Assembly: GCA_905116865.2 (NCBI GenBank)
Contig: CAJHNH020008461.1
Location: 128,501 to 192,500, forward strand
Direction of reading: 5' to 3'
DNA from: Candidula unifasciata
Lineage: Eukaryota > Mollusca > Gastropoda > Stylommatophora > Geomitridae
DNA length: 64,000 nucleotides
Shown here: one piece after another, positions 23,040 through 34,073 of the stretch
Layout: every line of letters starts with the position of its first letter
How positions within the stretch are numbered: position 1 is the stretch's first letter
Program-made: the position numbers and the translations under genes
The notes under the pieces: generated by a model
What the model was told of the DNA's origin: nothing
Seen by the model: only the letters and a program-made list of their open reading frames with translations
Databases searched by the model: none

Positions 23040-23830
23040 GACGCTTCATGGAAAGTACAGGGCTCATTTTTAGACAATTTAGCGTGAGTACCGGGCTCTT
23101 TTTAAAGACACTTTAGCGTGAATACCGGGCTCTTTTTTTAGACACTTTACGGTGAGTACCGGGCTTCTTTTGTAAGACACTTTAGGGTGTGTACCGGGCT
23201 TTCTTTTAAGACACTTTAGGGTGAGTACCGGGCTCTTTTTTAAGACACTTTAGGGTGAGTACCGGGCTTTCTTTTAAGACACTTTAGGGTGAGTACCGGG
23301 CTCTTTTTTAAGACACTTTAGGGTGAGTACCGGGCTTTCTTTTAAGACACTTTAAGGTGTGTACCGGGCTTTCTTTTAAGACACTTTGGGGTGAGTACCG
23401 GGCTCTTTTTAAAGACACTTTAAGGTGTGTACCGGGCTTTCTTTTAAGACACTTTAGGGTGAGTACCGGGCTTCTTTTTTAAGACACTTTAGGGTGAGTA
23501 CCAGGCTCTTTTTTTAGACACTTTAGGGTGAGTACCGGGCTCTTTTTTAGACACTTTAGGGTGAGTACCGGGCTCTTTTTTTAAGACACTTTAGGGTGAG
23601 AACCGGGCTCTTTTTTAGACACTTTAGGGTGAGTACCGGGCTCTTTTTTTAGACACTTTAGGGTGAGTACCGGGATCTTTTTTAGACACTTTAAGGCGAG
23701 TACAGGGCTCTTTTTTTAGACACTTTAGGCTGAGTACCAGGCTCTCTATTAGAGGGTGAGTAGACTCCTTTTTAGAGACATTTTAGGGTGAATACCAGGC
23801 AAAATTTCAGATATTTCAGGGTGAGTACCG
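23040..23830. repeat. About 34-bp minisatellite, about 23 copies
   Basis: Units read gacactttagggtgagtacc + gggctcttttttaa with variable T-run length. The core is shared with the array at 11937-12175. Confidence 0.95.
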
Positions 23831-24599
23831 GCACCTTTCTTTTCCTCGGAAAAGAGACGTTACAAGAAATGAAGATATGAAAAGAATAGTGGAAACAACA
23901 CCTAAATTTACTGAAATACAAAAATTGAAAAAGTTTGTCACCTGGTCAGAATGAACCCAGCATCGCTGGTTGCAGTTGCATAAAACAAGAGGCAGAAGAC
24001 GGCCAAGAAGATATTGATAGATGGTGTTAACAACTCGCTGAAACTCAATAATATCATCATAAAGCAAGTTAAGGGGCATGCACTATCCCGAAAACCGATC
24101 ATTAGCCATGCCCGACAACATTGAGCAGAGAAAGACAATGGATAGATTTAAAAAGAAAAAAAAAACTTTATAAATCAACGCGCAATGCGTCCCTTGGTAC
24201 TGAAATTAAGTTGCCATGGTGAGTAAGTACTCTACTCTGTGATACCTTTACTCATAGCAAAACGAGCCTAAGGTCCCTGGTGGATGCTTGGTTCCCAGAG
24301 CTGAATTAGTCATATCATGGTGTCTCCAGCTCTCTTTACAACAGAAGAGATGCAGGTGGGCTTTTTACCTTCTTTCAGTTATAAAACTATAATAAATTAC
24401 AAAATGAATATGTGGACAGAAAGCCTTTACCGATATTCAGCGTCCAACTGTGAAACTAAATGTAAAAATTTAAAAAGTATGGCTTTATGTTTTCTGACAG
24501 CACGCAGCGGTTCACAGTACCGACGTCTATTTCAAGGCATTTTATTTTAGCACAACTGCAACAGACCCTTTGCAAGTAATCACAGTTTCTGCTCCGTAG
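23831..24599. other. Spacer, no gene seen
   Basis: AT-rich sequence without a supported open frame or repeat. Confidence 0.45.
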
Positions 24600-24960
24600 T
24601 AAATGGATTACCCTATAGTTGCTCTATTTATGTGCCAAACAAAAGCCCACATAATGTCTATCTCTGTCCTCAGTGGAAAAGTTGATGATCTCAGCAAATC
24701 CAATAGTATACACCGTTTTGAATGCATAAGGCAGCCGTCAAAAGTGCTGACAAAAACAAGTGGCCATCGTTGATGAAAGCAGCAGTGACAACAGATCAAC
24801 ATCTGCACATAAGGAACCATTATTTAGTTATGTGGCAACATGACACTGGCTTTTTGCTCAATGTACAGTTCACAACACAAACCACGTTGGTCACAGTCAC
24901 AACAACATTCCAAATGAAATCCACAGCACAATGTTGCACCCTGCATCCAAATAAGTAGCT
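24600..24960. repeat. Dispersed repeat, copy 1
   Basis: Shares blocks in order with 36560-36830: gcataaggcagccgtcaaaagtgc versus gcatacggtagccatccgaagtgc, and gttggtcacagtc..aa.aacattccaaatgaaatcc. The type of element is not recognised. Confidence 0.6.
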
Positions 24961-25009
24961 GGGCTATGAAACTATTTGCACATCCTTAGATTGTACATAT
25001 GGAGGACAA

Positions 25010-25345
25010 TGTAAGAGCAAACTATTGCCAGAAGCCAAAACTTGCTATTGCAATTCGTCAAGATCTTGAAACCCAGGTCTTACAAACCCGAGTGGATCAG
25101 TCACAGTTGCAAATGATGGTTTGGACATGTATGCAGAATAGGAGAACATTGGCCACCATCGCAGGCATGGCAGGCTAAGAACCAGGGAACCAGACCTCCA
25201 GGACGACCCAGGGTCCACTGAGAAGACAACATCCGACAGTCCCTAACTGACAGAGGACTGGAATAGAACAAAGCCAGAAAGAAAACTGCTGATAGAGACG
25301 TCTGGCGATCTCTCTGGCAAACTTCTACACCCCAAGGTAGAAGAG
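25010..25345 (+). mobile_element. LINE tail remnant
   Basis: The frame reads WFGHVCRIGEHWPPSQAWQA, then GTRPPGRPRVH and a DRDVWRSLW block. This is the WFGHV.R ... GRPR.RW ... DR..WR tail of a non-LTR polymerase, with two in-frame stops. Confidence 0.75.
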
Positions 25346-25544
25346 GAGCGACTAAGTAAGTAAATAAGACACGGGGAAAGAAACAGCGTGCAGGAATGAT
25401 TACAAGATCATGATTGTATTACGAAGGGAGATCTCACAAAACAAATCTAACTGGCTTTTATTACATGACAATTATTACACGAAAAATTGTAATGCAATAT
25501 TAAGCATGAGAAGAGGGGAAGATGGAAGAGAGGGAATAGATAAC

Positions 25545-25622
25545 ATAGGACAACATGGTCAGGAAATAAACAACGTGAAACTTGTACACTTTAGAAAACA
25601 GTAACATTTGAGGAAGAAAGGA
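25545..25622. repeat. Outlying unit of the 58-bp array
   Basis: The segment gtgaaacttgtacactttag + aaaacagtaacatttgagga is one diverged unit of the array at 26117-26998, separated from it by the LINE at 25623-26116. Confidence 0.75.
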
Positions 25623-26116
25623 CATTCTTCTTCTTCTTCTTCTTCTTCTTCAGCATTCCGAACTCTCAATGTTCATTGCTGCAAATATCACTAGTCTCCA
25701 TTCATCTCTCTGGTTTGCCTTCTCTTTCCAGTTGGTGACACCAAGTGTTTGCAGGTCTCTCTGGATATTATCTCTCCATATCTTCTTGGTCTTTCCCGTG
25801 GTCTACGACCATCCATCTTCCTTTTATACCGTTTTGACTCCTCAATCATCTGCCATTCTTTCAATATGCCCAAACCATTTCAATCTATATCTATTAGCTC
25901 TCATGATGCCAGTGATCAATGGTGATTTAAACAGATTATGAATTTCGTTTTTGCTTCTCACTCTTCATACCCCACTGTTTGCATATTTGATGGGTCCAAA
26001 AGTTTGTCGTAAGACTGTTTTTGAAAACCTGTAACAAGACTTCATCTCTTTTAGTTGTGCTCCAAGTTTCAGAGCCATATAAAACGACTGGTCTCATCGG
26101 TCGTATCAGTCTTATT
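25623..26116 (-). mobile_element. 5'-truncated LINE with (GAA)n tail and TSD
   Basis: The minus strand reads VVLYGSETWSTTKRDEVLLQ, then a YRLKWFGHI-type block, RPRKIWRDNIQRDLQTLGVT and a final (GAA)n tail (TTC repeats at 25626-25652 on the plus strand). The 9 bases aagaaagga flank it exactly (25614-25622 and 26117-26125), and removing one copy plus the LINE restores a regular minisatellite unit. Confidence 0.8.
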
Positions 26117-26998
26117 AAGAAAGGAAATTAACATTGTGAAACAACTTGCGCACTTTAGAGTACAGTAGATTTTCGAGGAAGAAATTAAATTAACGTGGGA
26201 CAACTTGCACTACAGTAGATATTTGAGGAAGAAGTGCAATTAACGTGGGACAACTTGCACACTTTAGAGTAAGTAGATATTTGAGGAAGAAATGAAATTA
26301 ACGTGAGACAACTTGCACACTTTAGAGTAAGTAGATATTTGAGGAAGAAGTGCAATTAACGTAGGGCAACTTGCACACTTTAGAGTAAGTAGATATTTGA
26401 GGAAGAAGTGCAATTAATGTGGGACAACTTGCACACTTTAGAGTAAGTATATATTTGAGGAAGAAGTGCAATTAACGTGGGATAACTTGCACACTTTAGA
26501 GTAAGTAGATATTTGAGGAAGAAGTGCAGTTAACGTGGGACAACTTGCACACTTTAGAGTAAGTAGATATTTGAGGAAGAAGTGCAATTAACGTGGGACA
26601 ACTTGCACACTTTAGAGTAAGTAGATATTTGAGGAAGAAGTGCAATTAACGTAGGACAACTTGCACACTTTAGAGTAAAAAGATATTTGAGGAAGAAATG
26701 AAATTAACATGGGACAACTTGCACACTTTAGAGTAAGTAGATATTTGAGGAAAAAATGAAATTAACATGGAACAACTTGCACACTTTAGAGTAAGTAGAT
26801 ATTTGAGGAAGACATGCAATTAACGTAGGACAACTTGCACACTTTAGAGTAAGTAGATATTTGAGGAAGAGGTGCAATTAACGTGGGACAACTTGCAAAC
26901 TTTAGAGTAAGTAGATATTTGAGGAAGAAGTGCAATTAACGTGGGACAACTTGCACACTTTAGAGTAAGTAGATATTTGAGGAAGAAAGAAATTATCG
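26117..26998. repeat. 58-bp minisatellite, about 15 copies
   Basis: Units read gtgcaattaacgtgggacaa + cttgcacactttagagtaag + tagatatttgaggaagaa. The last unit runs into the transposase remnant at 26980. Confidence 0.95.
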
Positions 26999-27350
26999 TG
27001 GGAGTTGGGAAAAGTACTGTTGGAGACTGGAAGACAAATTGAGCAGATGTTGAAAAGTGGAATGCTGTCAAATCTAGTGGAAATGAAAGGCTCAAAAAAA
27101 TATGGTGAAAGGAAAACATAACAAAGTTGAGAAAACTGTATATTAGTGGCATGAACACAAAACAAAAAGGTTTACTCTTACTGGGCCTACAATACAGAAA
27201 AAAAAAAAACGTTACACCTAATGTGACAACTTGAAGGAGAAGTTTCAGAATTGACTATCAGTGATGGATGGTGAGATTGGCGGAAACAGATTCAGCAGAT
27301 CATTACTATAAGCAGAAAGACATTATCTGCTGATATAAAGGCTCACAAAT
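26980..27350 (+). pseudogene. Tigger/jerky-type (pogo) transposase remnant
   Basis: The frame reads KKEIIVGVGKSTVGDWKTN, then VEKWNAVKSSGNER and KLRKLYISGMNTKQKG, which are the CENP-B-type helix-turn-helix region of Tigger/jerky transposases (GVGKSTVxDWxxxxxxIEKW... LYxWFxQxRxKGxPxSGP). Downstream, LSADIKAHKW resembles the following segment. Several stops interrupt it. Only the N-terminal DNA-binding part remains; no DDE catalytic region seen. Confidence 0.6.
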
Positions 27351-28379
27351 GGGCACCAGGAGAGGCTGGACAAGTCATCAGTGACGTCATAGCATGGAGG
27401 CTGTGTAAGGAGGTCGTGTAAAGACTGTACCTTTGTTCAAAGACTATCTTTGTAAGCTTATAGAAAAGGAGAAAATTTCTAGGGAACAGATGCACAATTG
27501 CAAAATGAGACTGGTGTAAAGTATAAGATGCTCCGTGCAAACACGCTTGCATTCAAAATAAAAAGCACTGCACCAAGATACAAGAAAAGCATGGAAAAAG
27601 CTAGCATCTTGCAGTAATACAACCGACAACCACAAGCTTAGGTTAATGTTAATAAGAACATCAAAGAAACGTAGAGCTTTTGACAAACTGAAATATAATG
27701 AATCATTACCCCTGTATTACGCAATATGAATTAGAGCAAGCCAAGTTCTGGTTTTAAAAAAAAGAGTGTTTTTAATTATATGAGTGGGGTAGAAACTGGG
27801 TATTTATAGAACTCCATATCTGGCTTTCTCGTTATTAAGCCTATCCCTTCAACACATTAGGGCAGCTATTGCAGAGTAAAGTAAATTTATAATTCAGTAG
27901 ATAGATGAGTGAAATGAGAAAAAAATACACCAGAACTAAACACATTTTTAATTCAGGAGATAGACAAAGGAAGAGAGAATTAAAGAAGATAGAATAGATT
28001 CAGCGCATTACTATTTACAATTAAGCAGATAAATGAAGAAAGAAAAAAAAATAAGATAGAGCAAATTAGACACTTTATTGAGGAAATAGAGAAATAAAGA
28101 ACCTGAAACACAACAGACGTTTACAAATTTATTACTGGAAAATAGAACATGTCAAGCACACTGGAAAGGTGAAAATCTTTACAAACTGACAATAGAATCT
28201 GCCAATTTCAATATGGTGGCAACAAACAATTAGTAAAATATATATTTATATATGTAAAATTCTCAGTAAAATCGCAAAAAACATGAAAGTTCTCAAACAT
28301 TGACTATGTCCACAGAAAGTTGGAGTTAATGCACAGCATTCAATAGTTGTCAAGTGGGAATAATCACTTGATATCATCA
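27351..28379. other. Spacer, degenerate A-rich repeats
   Basis: No gene seen. From about 27880 to 28140 there are loosely repeated phrases (aattcaggagatagacaaag, aattaagcagataaatgaag), suggesting an old minisatellite of about 65 bases. Confidence 0.4.
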
Positions 28380-28620
28380 TCATTATTTCTTCTCTCTCTC
28401 TCTCTCTCTCTGTGTGGCTGTGTTTGTTTTTGTGCCTGTGTGTGTGTCTTCATGTGTGACTGTCTGTATGTCTGTCCGTGTATGTATGCTATGGTGTTTG
28501 TATGTGTGTGTGAATGTATATGTGTATAGATGTGTGTATATATGAAGGGATGTATGTATGTACTGGAGTGTGTAAGTGTGTGTGCGAGTTGGTGAGCAGA
28601 TCTGCATAAGTATGTGTATA
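28380..28620. repeat. (CT)n/(TGTA)n simple repeats
   Basis: A (CT)n run at 28388-28411 and TGTG/TGTATG-rich sequence to 28620. Similar simple sequence precedes the related dispersed repeat at 46020. Confidence 0.85.
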
Positions 28621-28812
28621 TGCGCATTTTACGGCCCATTCTTTGTGTTTTTTCTTTATATTCATAATATGCATATTATTATATTAACATAACATGCTTA
28701 TTGATAAAATACAACTGCCGTGTGAAATATAGGTGTTTGGAAGGGCCCAGTGTAAGACGGGCCTGCGTGCCCAATGTGTGACCCTTTGAAAATAAAGTCT
28801 GTTCATCTGTTT

Positions 28813-28815
<3 letters not shown>
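28621..28815 (+). repeat. Dispersed repeat, copy 1 of a pair
   Basis: Shares ttcataatatgcatattatt, tgataaaatacaactgccgtg, ggaagggcccagtgtaagac, gtgcccaatgtgtgaccctt with 46025-46190 in the same order. Both are preceded by TGTG-rich simple sequence and followed by CT-rich sequence. Probably a 3' end of a retroelement. Confidence 0.65.
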
Positions 28816-28843
<28 letters not shown>

Positions 28844-28868
28844 CTATCTCTCTCTCTCTCTCTCTCTC
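28812..28868. repeat. (CT)n(CTAT)n microsatellite
   Basis: CT dinucleotides flank a (TCTA)n core. Confidence 0.95.
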
Positions 28869-29189
28869 GTAGTTTAATGCTGACCTTGTTAGACCAAAAC
28901 ATTTATTAGTTAATTAAACACTTAATGAGATAGACTGAGTTCAAATATGTCTGTCTAGAACTGAGAGTATAAAAAGCTATCCACATTTCTATTCTGTCAA
29001 CTTCTCTATTTATTCCCAGCCAACTTCTTCACTCTACTCTGTCATTCTCTCTACTCTATTTGCAGTCATCTCTACTCTATTCAGTCATCTCCCCTCTATT
29101 CGTAGCCATGTTCTCCCCCTATTATCAGTCAATTTTTCCAATCTTTTATAACATTACCACACAGGCATTATTTATAAAACACAAATTGT

Positions 29190-29760
29190 GTCCTTACATC
29201 TTTACACACACAATATTTATCAAAAAATCAATTCTGTCTTAATATCACGCAAATTTATAAAACACTTATGCTGTTTTATATAGGTGTCTTAAGATCTCCA
29301 CCAAATCTTATTTATAAAACATCCATATTAACATTACCATTCCACACAGATGTAATTAATAAAACACTCCCACGTAATAACACCACAAAGATGTGACTTA
29401 TAAAACAGCCTTGATGTCATAAACAAACCACACACATGTGATTTATACAGCATTCACATCACATATATGTGATGTTTTCACAGACAAAACAGTTATAACT
29501 TTACATACATGTTATTCATAAAACATTCCTATCATAACATCACATGTGAGCTTTAAAAAAAATAACTTTAATGTTGTAATCACACAAATCATTTATAAAA
29601 CATTCACATCATAACGCCGCCAAAAAAAGTGCTTTATAAAACATTCACATCATAAAATCACCCATATGAGATTTATAAAACACTAACAATGGCATAACAT
29701 CACAGAAATGTAATTTATTAAAAAAACATGGCTAACCACCCCACACAGCTGTGATTTATA
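29190..29760. repeat. Degenerate tandem repeat, about 46 bp
   Basis: Recurring phrases tttataaaacattcacatca + taacatcacacatgtga appear about 12 times with heavy divergence. Confidence 0.6.
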
Positions 29761-30589
29761 ATTCAAGCAATCTCTGTTAAATAAAATCATTCCATGCAAT
29801 ATGTAAATCAAATTAAACAAAAACTGCAACAGCTAAACCTCACTAGCCCCCCATCCCCCCCCCCCCCCCAAACTCTCAGTAGTGGTTAAAAAAAGCAAAA
29901 CCACCAATACACAACACTACAAGACATCAATTCCTTGCAGTGCATACAAACACACAACACATTATTCTGTAGTAGTTCTAAGAAGCCTAATTCACTCAAC
30001 AAGCCACCAAAAACACACAAAGTCGTCCCATGCACTATCATCCCACATAAACTCATCACACACACAAAAGTCACTCCACACAAATTCAGTAGTGGTTTCA
30101 AACATGGGGTACCCGACAACAAACCAGAGACATTATACCCCAGTTATGTATAACGTAACTGCTAATGATTGATAAGCTGGCAGGAAAATAAATCTAGATA
30201 AACAGCAGTCAATATGGAATTCATCATAAACAACAACATAATATTGATCATGTCAAGATTAATAGAACCATTTTAAAAATACACTGCGATCGTCATGGAA
30301 GTAGGCTGTCACGCCAGATGGCAAAACAATTTGTGAAACAAAATTGGCATAATTCTCAAGTGAATAAGTAAGCATGCCTAACTAGTAAAACATTAGTATT
30401 CTAACTGGCAGGTTAGTCAACCATCACTTTTACCTGGGTGAAAACTAAAGAACTATTTTTATTACAGGTTTACAGATATAAGTATCATTCGGATTTCCAT
30501 ATAAAACAAGAAAATGTCTACATCAAAGTTGTTCATGCATCATAAGCAATAAAGAGCACTTTCATCCAAAGTAGTAATGATCAGTGATT
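29761..30589. other. Spacer, no gene seen
   Basis: Contains a poly(C) tract at about 29850-29870 and A-rich sequence. Open frames here have no supporting features. Confidence 0.45.
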
Positions 30590-31000
30590 ATGAGTACAAA
30601 GGTGGCTAATTAGTCCAATATGAGCCTGAAAAGTTTTTGAGCAGTACGGACAACAGGTGGAAGCCGCAGTAAGTGTGGGATTAGTGATTCAGTTCTTTCT
30701 AGTCTGCCTCCGTTTCTCTACCCGGGCAAACTCGGCTGCCTGACAGACTGACGAACCATGCCTGTGGGATGTACGCCATCAAGAATGGGACCTCTTCCCT
30801 TGCTGGAGCTCGCCATAAAATACTCTCTTTGGGAGGCGAAAGTCTGGCATGCGGGCTAGGTGACCAGCCCAACACAGCTGACAATTCTTCAGTATCGTGT
30901 GGATGCTACGCACGTTTGCCCTATCAAGAACCTCAGTATCTTGCCAATTGATTTTCAGCAGCTTCTTGAGACAGGTTATATAAAACTGATTCAAATCTTT
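30590..31000 (-). mobile_element. LINE tail with C2H2 zinc finger
   Basis: The minus strand reads CLKKLLKINWQDTEVLDRAN, SIHTILKNCQLCWAGHLARM and PDFRLPKRVFYGELQQGKRS, then after a frame change a C-terminal CPYCSKTFQAHIGLISHLCT + H. This is the RANxxSIxxxLxxxQLRWAGHxxRMPDxRLPKxxFYGEL tail plus the C-x2-C-x12-H-x3-H finger known at the end of one RTE/CR1-type polymerase lineage. Confidence 0.8.
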
Positions 31001-31589
31001 AGCTAGCCTGGAAACAATTCAAAAAACAACCAGTTCAATATCCATGAAGACAATTAAAAGGATCTCTAGACCCACAAAGGGATCCAAGCACCCAATTTTA
31101 GCAACCTCCTAGCTCTAGCATTTGAGCCCCAACAGAAAAAAATCAAATGTTACAAGTGCATTTGAAAATGTAAAAAATACATCAGAAACTGTAAACTGCA
31201 ACATTGAAAGAAAAAAAACATAAAAAATAACAGTTTAAAATAAGATCTTGACTATACTCAAATGCAAATGGTTGACTATATTTAAGAAATTAAAACAACA
31301 AATTGAACCAACAAGAAATATTTTAAAGTATTTTAAAATAAAATACAATTTAAGCAGGTGCCAGAGATCATGACAAAAAGAAGGTATAAATTTGCTGCAA
31401 AGTTTGTCTCATCAAAGAAAATGTCTTCAGAACCCTGATGATAGTAATGTGTGGCTATGTGTATGATGTTTGTCAGCACCTGTCCATCCCAGACCAGTTG
31501 GTAGCCAACACAAAGCGTCAGGACTGACCTGTCAGAATATAAAGCTTTCAGTTTGGATTTCTTCTTCCTATGACAAGGCTTCTTCATCT
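31001..31589. other. Spacer with an unassigned 88-codon frame
   Basis: A minus-strand frame at 31333-31599 has some hydrophobic stretches. It runs out of the adjacent LINE tail and carries no domain I recognise. I do not call it a gene. Confidence 0.35.
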
Positions 31590-31830
31590 TATCATCCATA
31601 TTGTGTGGCGTCAGTAGTAACGACTATCCACAACCTTCTGTCTTGTGTACTTTCAATCAATTTTGACACAGATGATCTTTCATGCATTGATGCCACCTTA
31701 TCTAGCACATTCTCTCTTGGTCTCTCTGTGTCCTTCCTCCCCTCCAACTTTCCCACCGCCATCATGTCCTCGAGTTATTTCTTTCTCATGACACAGCCAC
31801 TGAATGTAGAATGTCTCCTGTTGATAAGAC
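31590..31830 (-). mobile_element. LINE tail remnant
   Basis: The minus strand reads LEDMMAVGKLEGRKDTERPR then ENVLDKVASMHERSSVSKLI and ESTQDRRLW, the R..LE.....GK..GR...RPREKxLD....W.....LI..T.DR..WR tail. One stop precedes it. Confidence 0.7.
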
Positions 31831-31929
31831 AACTGGCGTGATACCTATCTGTATATACCAACATCATCAAGTGTCTTGTTATCTGCCATAGACATTCATG
31901 ATTCTTTGCACTTTGCAATTTCTTACAGA

Positions 31930-32512
31930 ATCAGAGCTATTTTTAAATCGTCACATTCTCTATAGCTTTCTTCATGTGAGGTTTAATTTTCCAGTCACCA
32001 CATTCTCTATAGCTTTCTTCATGTGAGGTTTAATTTTCCAGTCGTCACATTCTCTGTAGCTTTCTTCATGTGAGGTTTAATTTTCCAGTCATCACATTCT
32101 CTATAGCTTTCTTCATGTGAGGTTTAATTTTCCAGTCGTCACATTCTCTGTAGCTTTCTTCATGTGAGGTTTAATTTTCCAGTCATCACATTCTCTATAG
32201 CTTTCTTCATGTGAGGTTTAATTTTCCAATCGTCACATTCTCTATAGCTCTCTTCATGTGAGGTTTAATTTTCCAGTCGTCACATTCTCTATAGCTTTCT
32301 TCATGTGAGGTTTAATTTTCCAATCGTCACATTCTCTGTATCCTTCTTCATGTGAGGTATAATTTTCCAGTTGTCACATTCTCTATAGCTTTCTTCATGT
32401 GAGGTTTAATTTTCCAGTCGTCACATTCTCTATAGCTTTCTTCATGCGAGGTTTAATTTTCCAATCGTCACATTCTCTATAGCTTTCTTCATGCGAGGTT
32501 TAATTTTCCAGC
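31930..32512. repeat. 47-bp minisatellite, 12 copies
   Basis: Units read tcacattctctatagctttc + ttcatgtgaggtttaatttt + ccagtcg. Variants alternate between ctatagct and ctgtagct. Confidence 0.95.
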
Positions 32513-32823
32513 TAAAATGTGTTGAGTTAACCAGTCTCACACTAGCTTTAGTTGTTTGTATCTTATGACACTTATATTAGGTTATAGTTTTACTCATCTT
32601 TGCTTCACTTAACCTTTTGGTCTGAAAAAAATTTCTAACAATTACCTACTTTTAAAACGTCATTAAAAAGAAAAACACTGCTATGATTCTCTAAAATTCT
32701 AACCTCAAAAACTAGAGATAAAAAATCTGGAGTGTTGATTCATTTTTATTTTTAAAAATGCAGGGCATTGAAACACATGACCATCGAAAAGACAGGAAAG
32801 TCTGGTAGCTATTGCGTAATTAT

Positions 32824-34065
32824 TAGGGCTGTACCGAATAATCACTTCGTATTCGCTTTGGGGCCGAATAGTGGACCTAACAACTATTCGGTATTTGGCC
32901 GAATAGTTGCGGTCGGGCCGAATATGAATAGCGGTTACCTAACATCTGTTTCTGGACTGGTGGAAAATAAACATGTCAAAGTTTCCCCCCTTGGTTCATA
33001 CTGTCAAGTGTTATCTTTGTGCACCACCTACGAGCGTACCAAGTTTAGTACAGCTGGAAATACCTTCAGTGAGACGAGAAGCTGCCTTAATGCTGACAAA
33101 ATGAAATGATTTTTTTTTAAAGCTAATGCCGCGTTAGTGAATTAACTAAGCTGTCAGTGACAATTTACAAGTTTAGTAACTTGTTATAAAACTAACAATA
33201 CTTTCATTCCTAGGTTTTAGTTACCATAGACTGACTAACTGTAGGATGCGAAACATGGAATGTTTTTTAATGTTTACTATTCTATACTACATTTTGTGAA
33301 GTAAAATTCCAGTGTATTTGACCTTATGGATATTTTTTTTTTAGATCTATTTTATACACTATTCGAAAGTGGAAGAATGGGCCTCAGTTTGAATAGTGGG
33401 AAGACAGAAGTAATGTTGGTATCAAAGAAATTAATTATTCCTAAATGTGTAATGAAAGTCAATGGTTTCATTTTGGGACAAATACAGAAATGTAAGTATC
33501 TGGGCACATGGATAACAACAGATGGAAGATGCATAACTGAAATATGAAACAGAATAGGACAGGCAAAAACTGCATTTTATAAAATAAAGAACATCTTATG
33601 CAATATATCTTTGCCATTGAAGGTTAGAAAAAGAATTCTTGCATGCTACATACATCCAGTTTTAACATGTGACTGTTAGTCCTGGACAATCGGTAGGCAG
33701 GCCAAACAATTTCTTGAGGCCTCAATGATGTTAACTAAGAGGTTTTAAAAGAGGCCGGAGCCCGAAGACAACTACTCACAAACATCAGACGGAGACAGTC
33801 ATCATTTTTCGACAATGTTATAAGATGAGGAAAAGTTGAACATGTGGTGACCACTGGATTGATCTGTGTTGCATGGCATGGAGGTGTGTCTGCACACGAA
33901 CTAATACATGCCGCAGGAGATCGCAGATTGTGGCGATGCATGATCGTCCATGCCAGTCTGCAAAGCACCTGATGACGATGATTCACTATTCGTATTCAGT
34001 CGAATGGTTGGTCCAGCTATTCGTATTCGGCCAAATAGTGAAAATCACTATTCGGTACAGCCCTA
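32824..34065. mobile_element. hAT non-autonomous element, 8-bp TSD
   Basis: Terminal inverted repeats TAGGGCTGTACCGAATA are identical over 17 bases at the two ends, and the 8 bases outside are gtaattat on both sides (32816-32823 and 34066-34073), exactly a hAT-type target-site duplication. Both arms contain many ATTCGG/CGAATA motifs in both orientations. A LINE fragment occupies 33330-33982, and no hAT transposase is seen. Confidence 0.88.
33330..33982 (+). mobile_element. LINE RT fragment nested in the hAT element
   Basis: The frame reads GLSLNSGKTEVMLVSKK, VNGFILGQIQKCKYLGTWIT + TDGRC, the end of the polymerase palm and start of the thumb. Decayed sequence follows (gttagtcctggacaatcgg, cgaagacaactactcac) down to a GATGACGATGATT 3' end. 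It is homologous to 57120-57505 and 22060-22645. Confidence 0.8.
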
Positions 34066-34073
34066 GTAATTAT

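Noticed and set aside
31333..31599. An 88-codon minus-strand frame with hydrophobic stretches
   Set aside because: It follows on from a LINE tail, has no start context or domain, and no splice-compatible partner was found.
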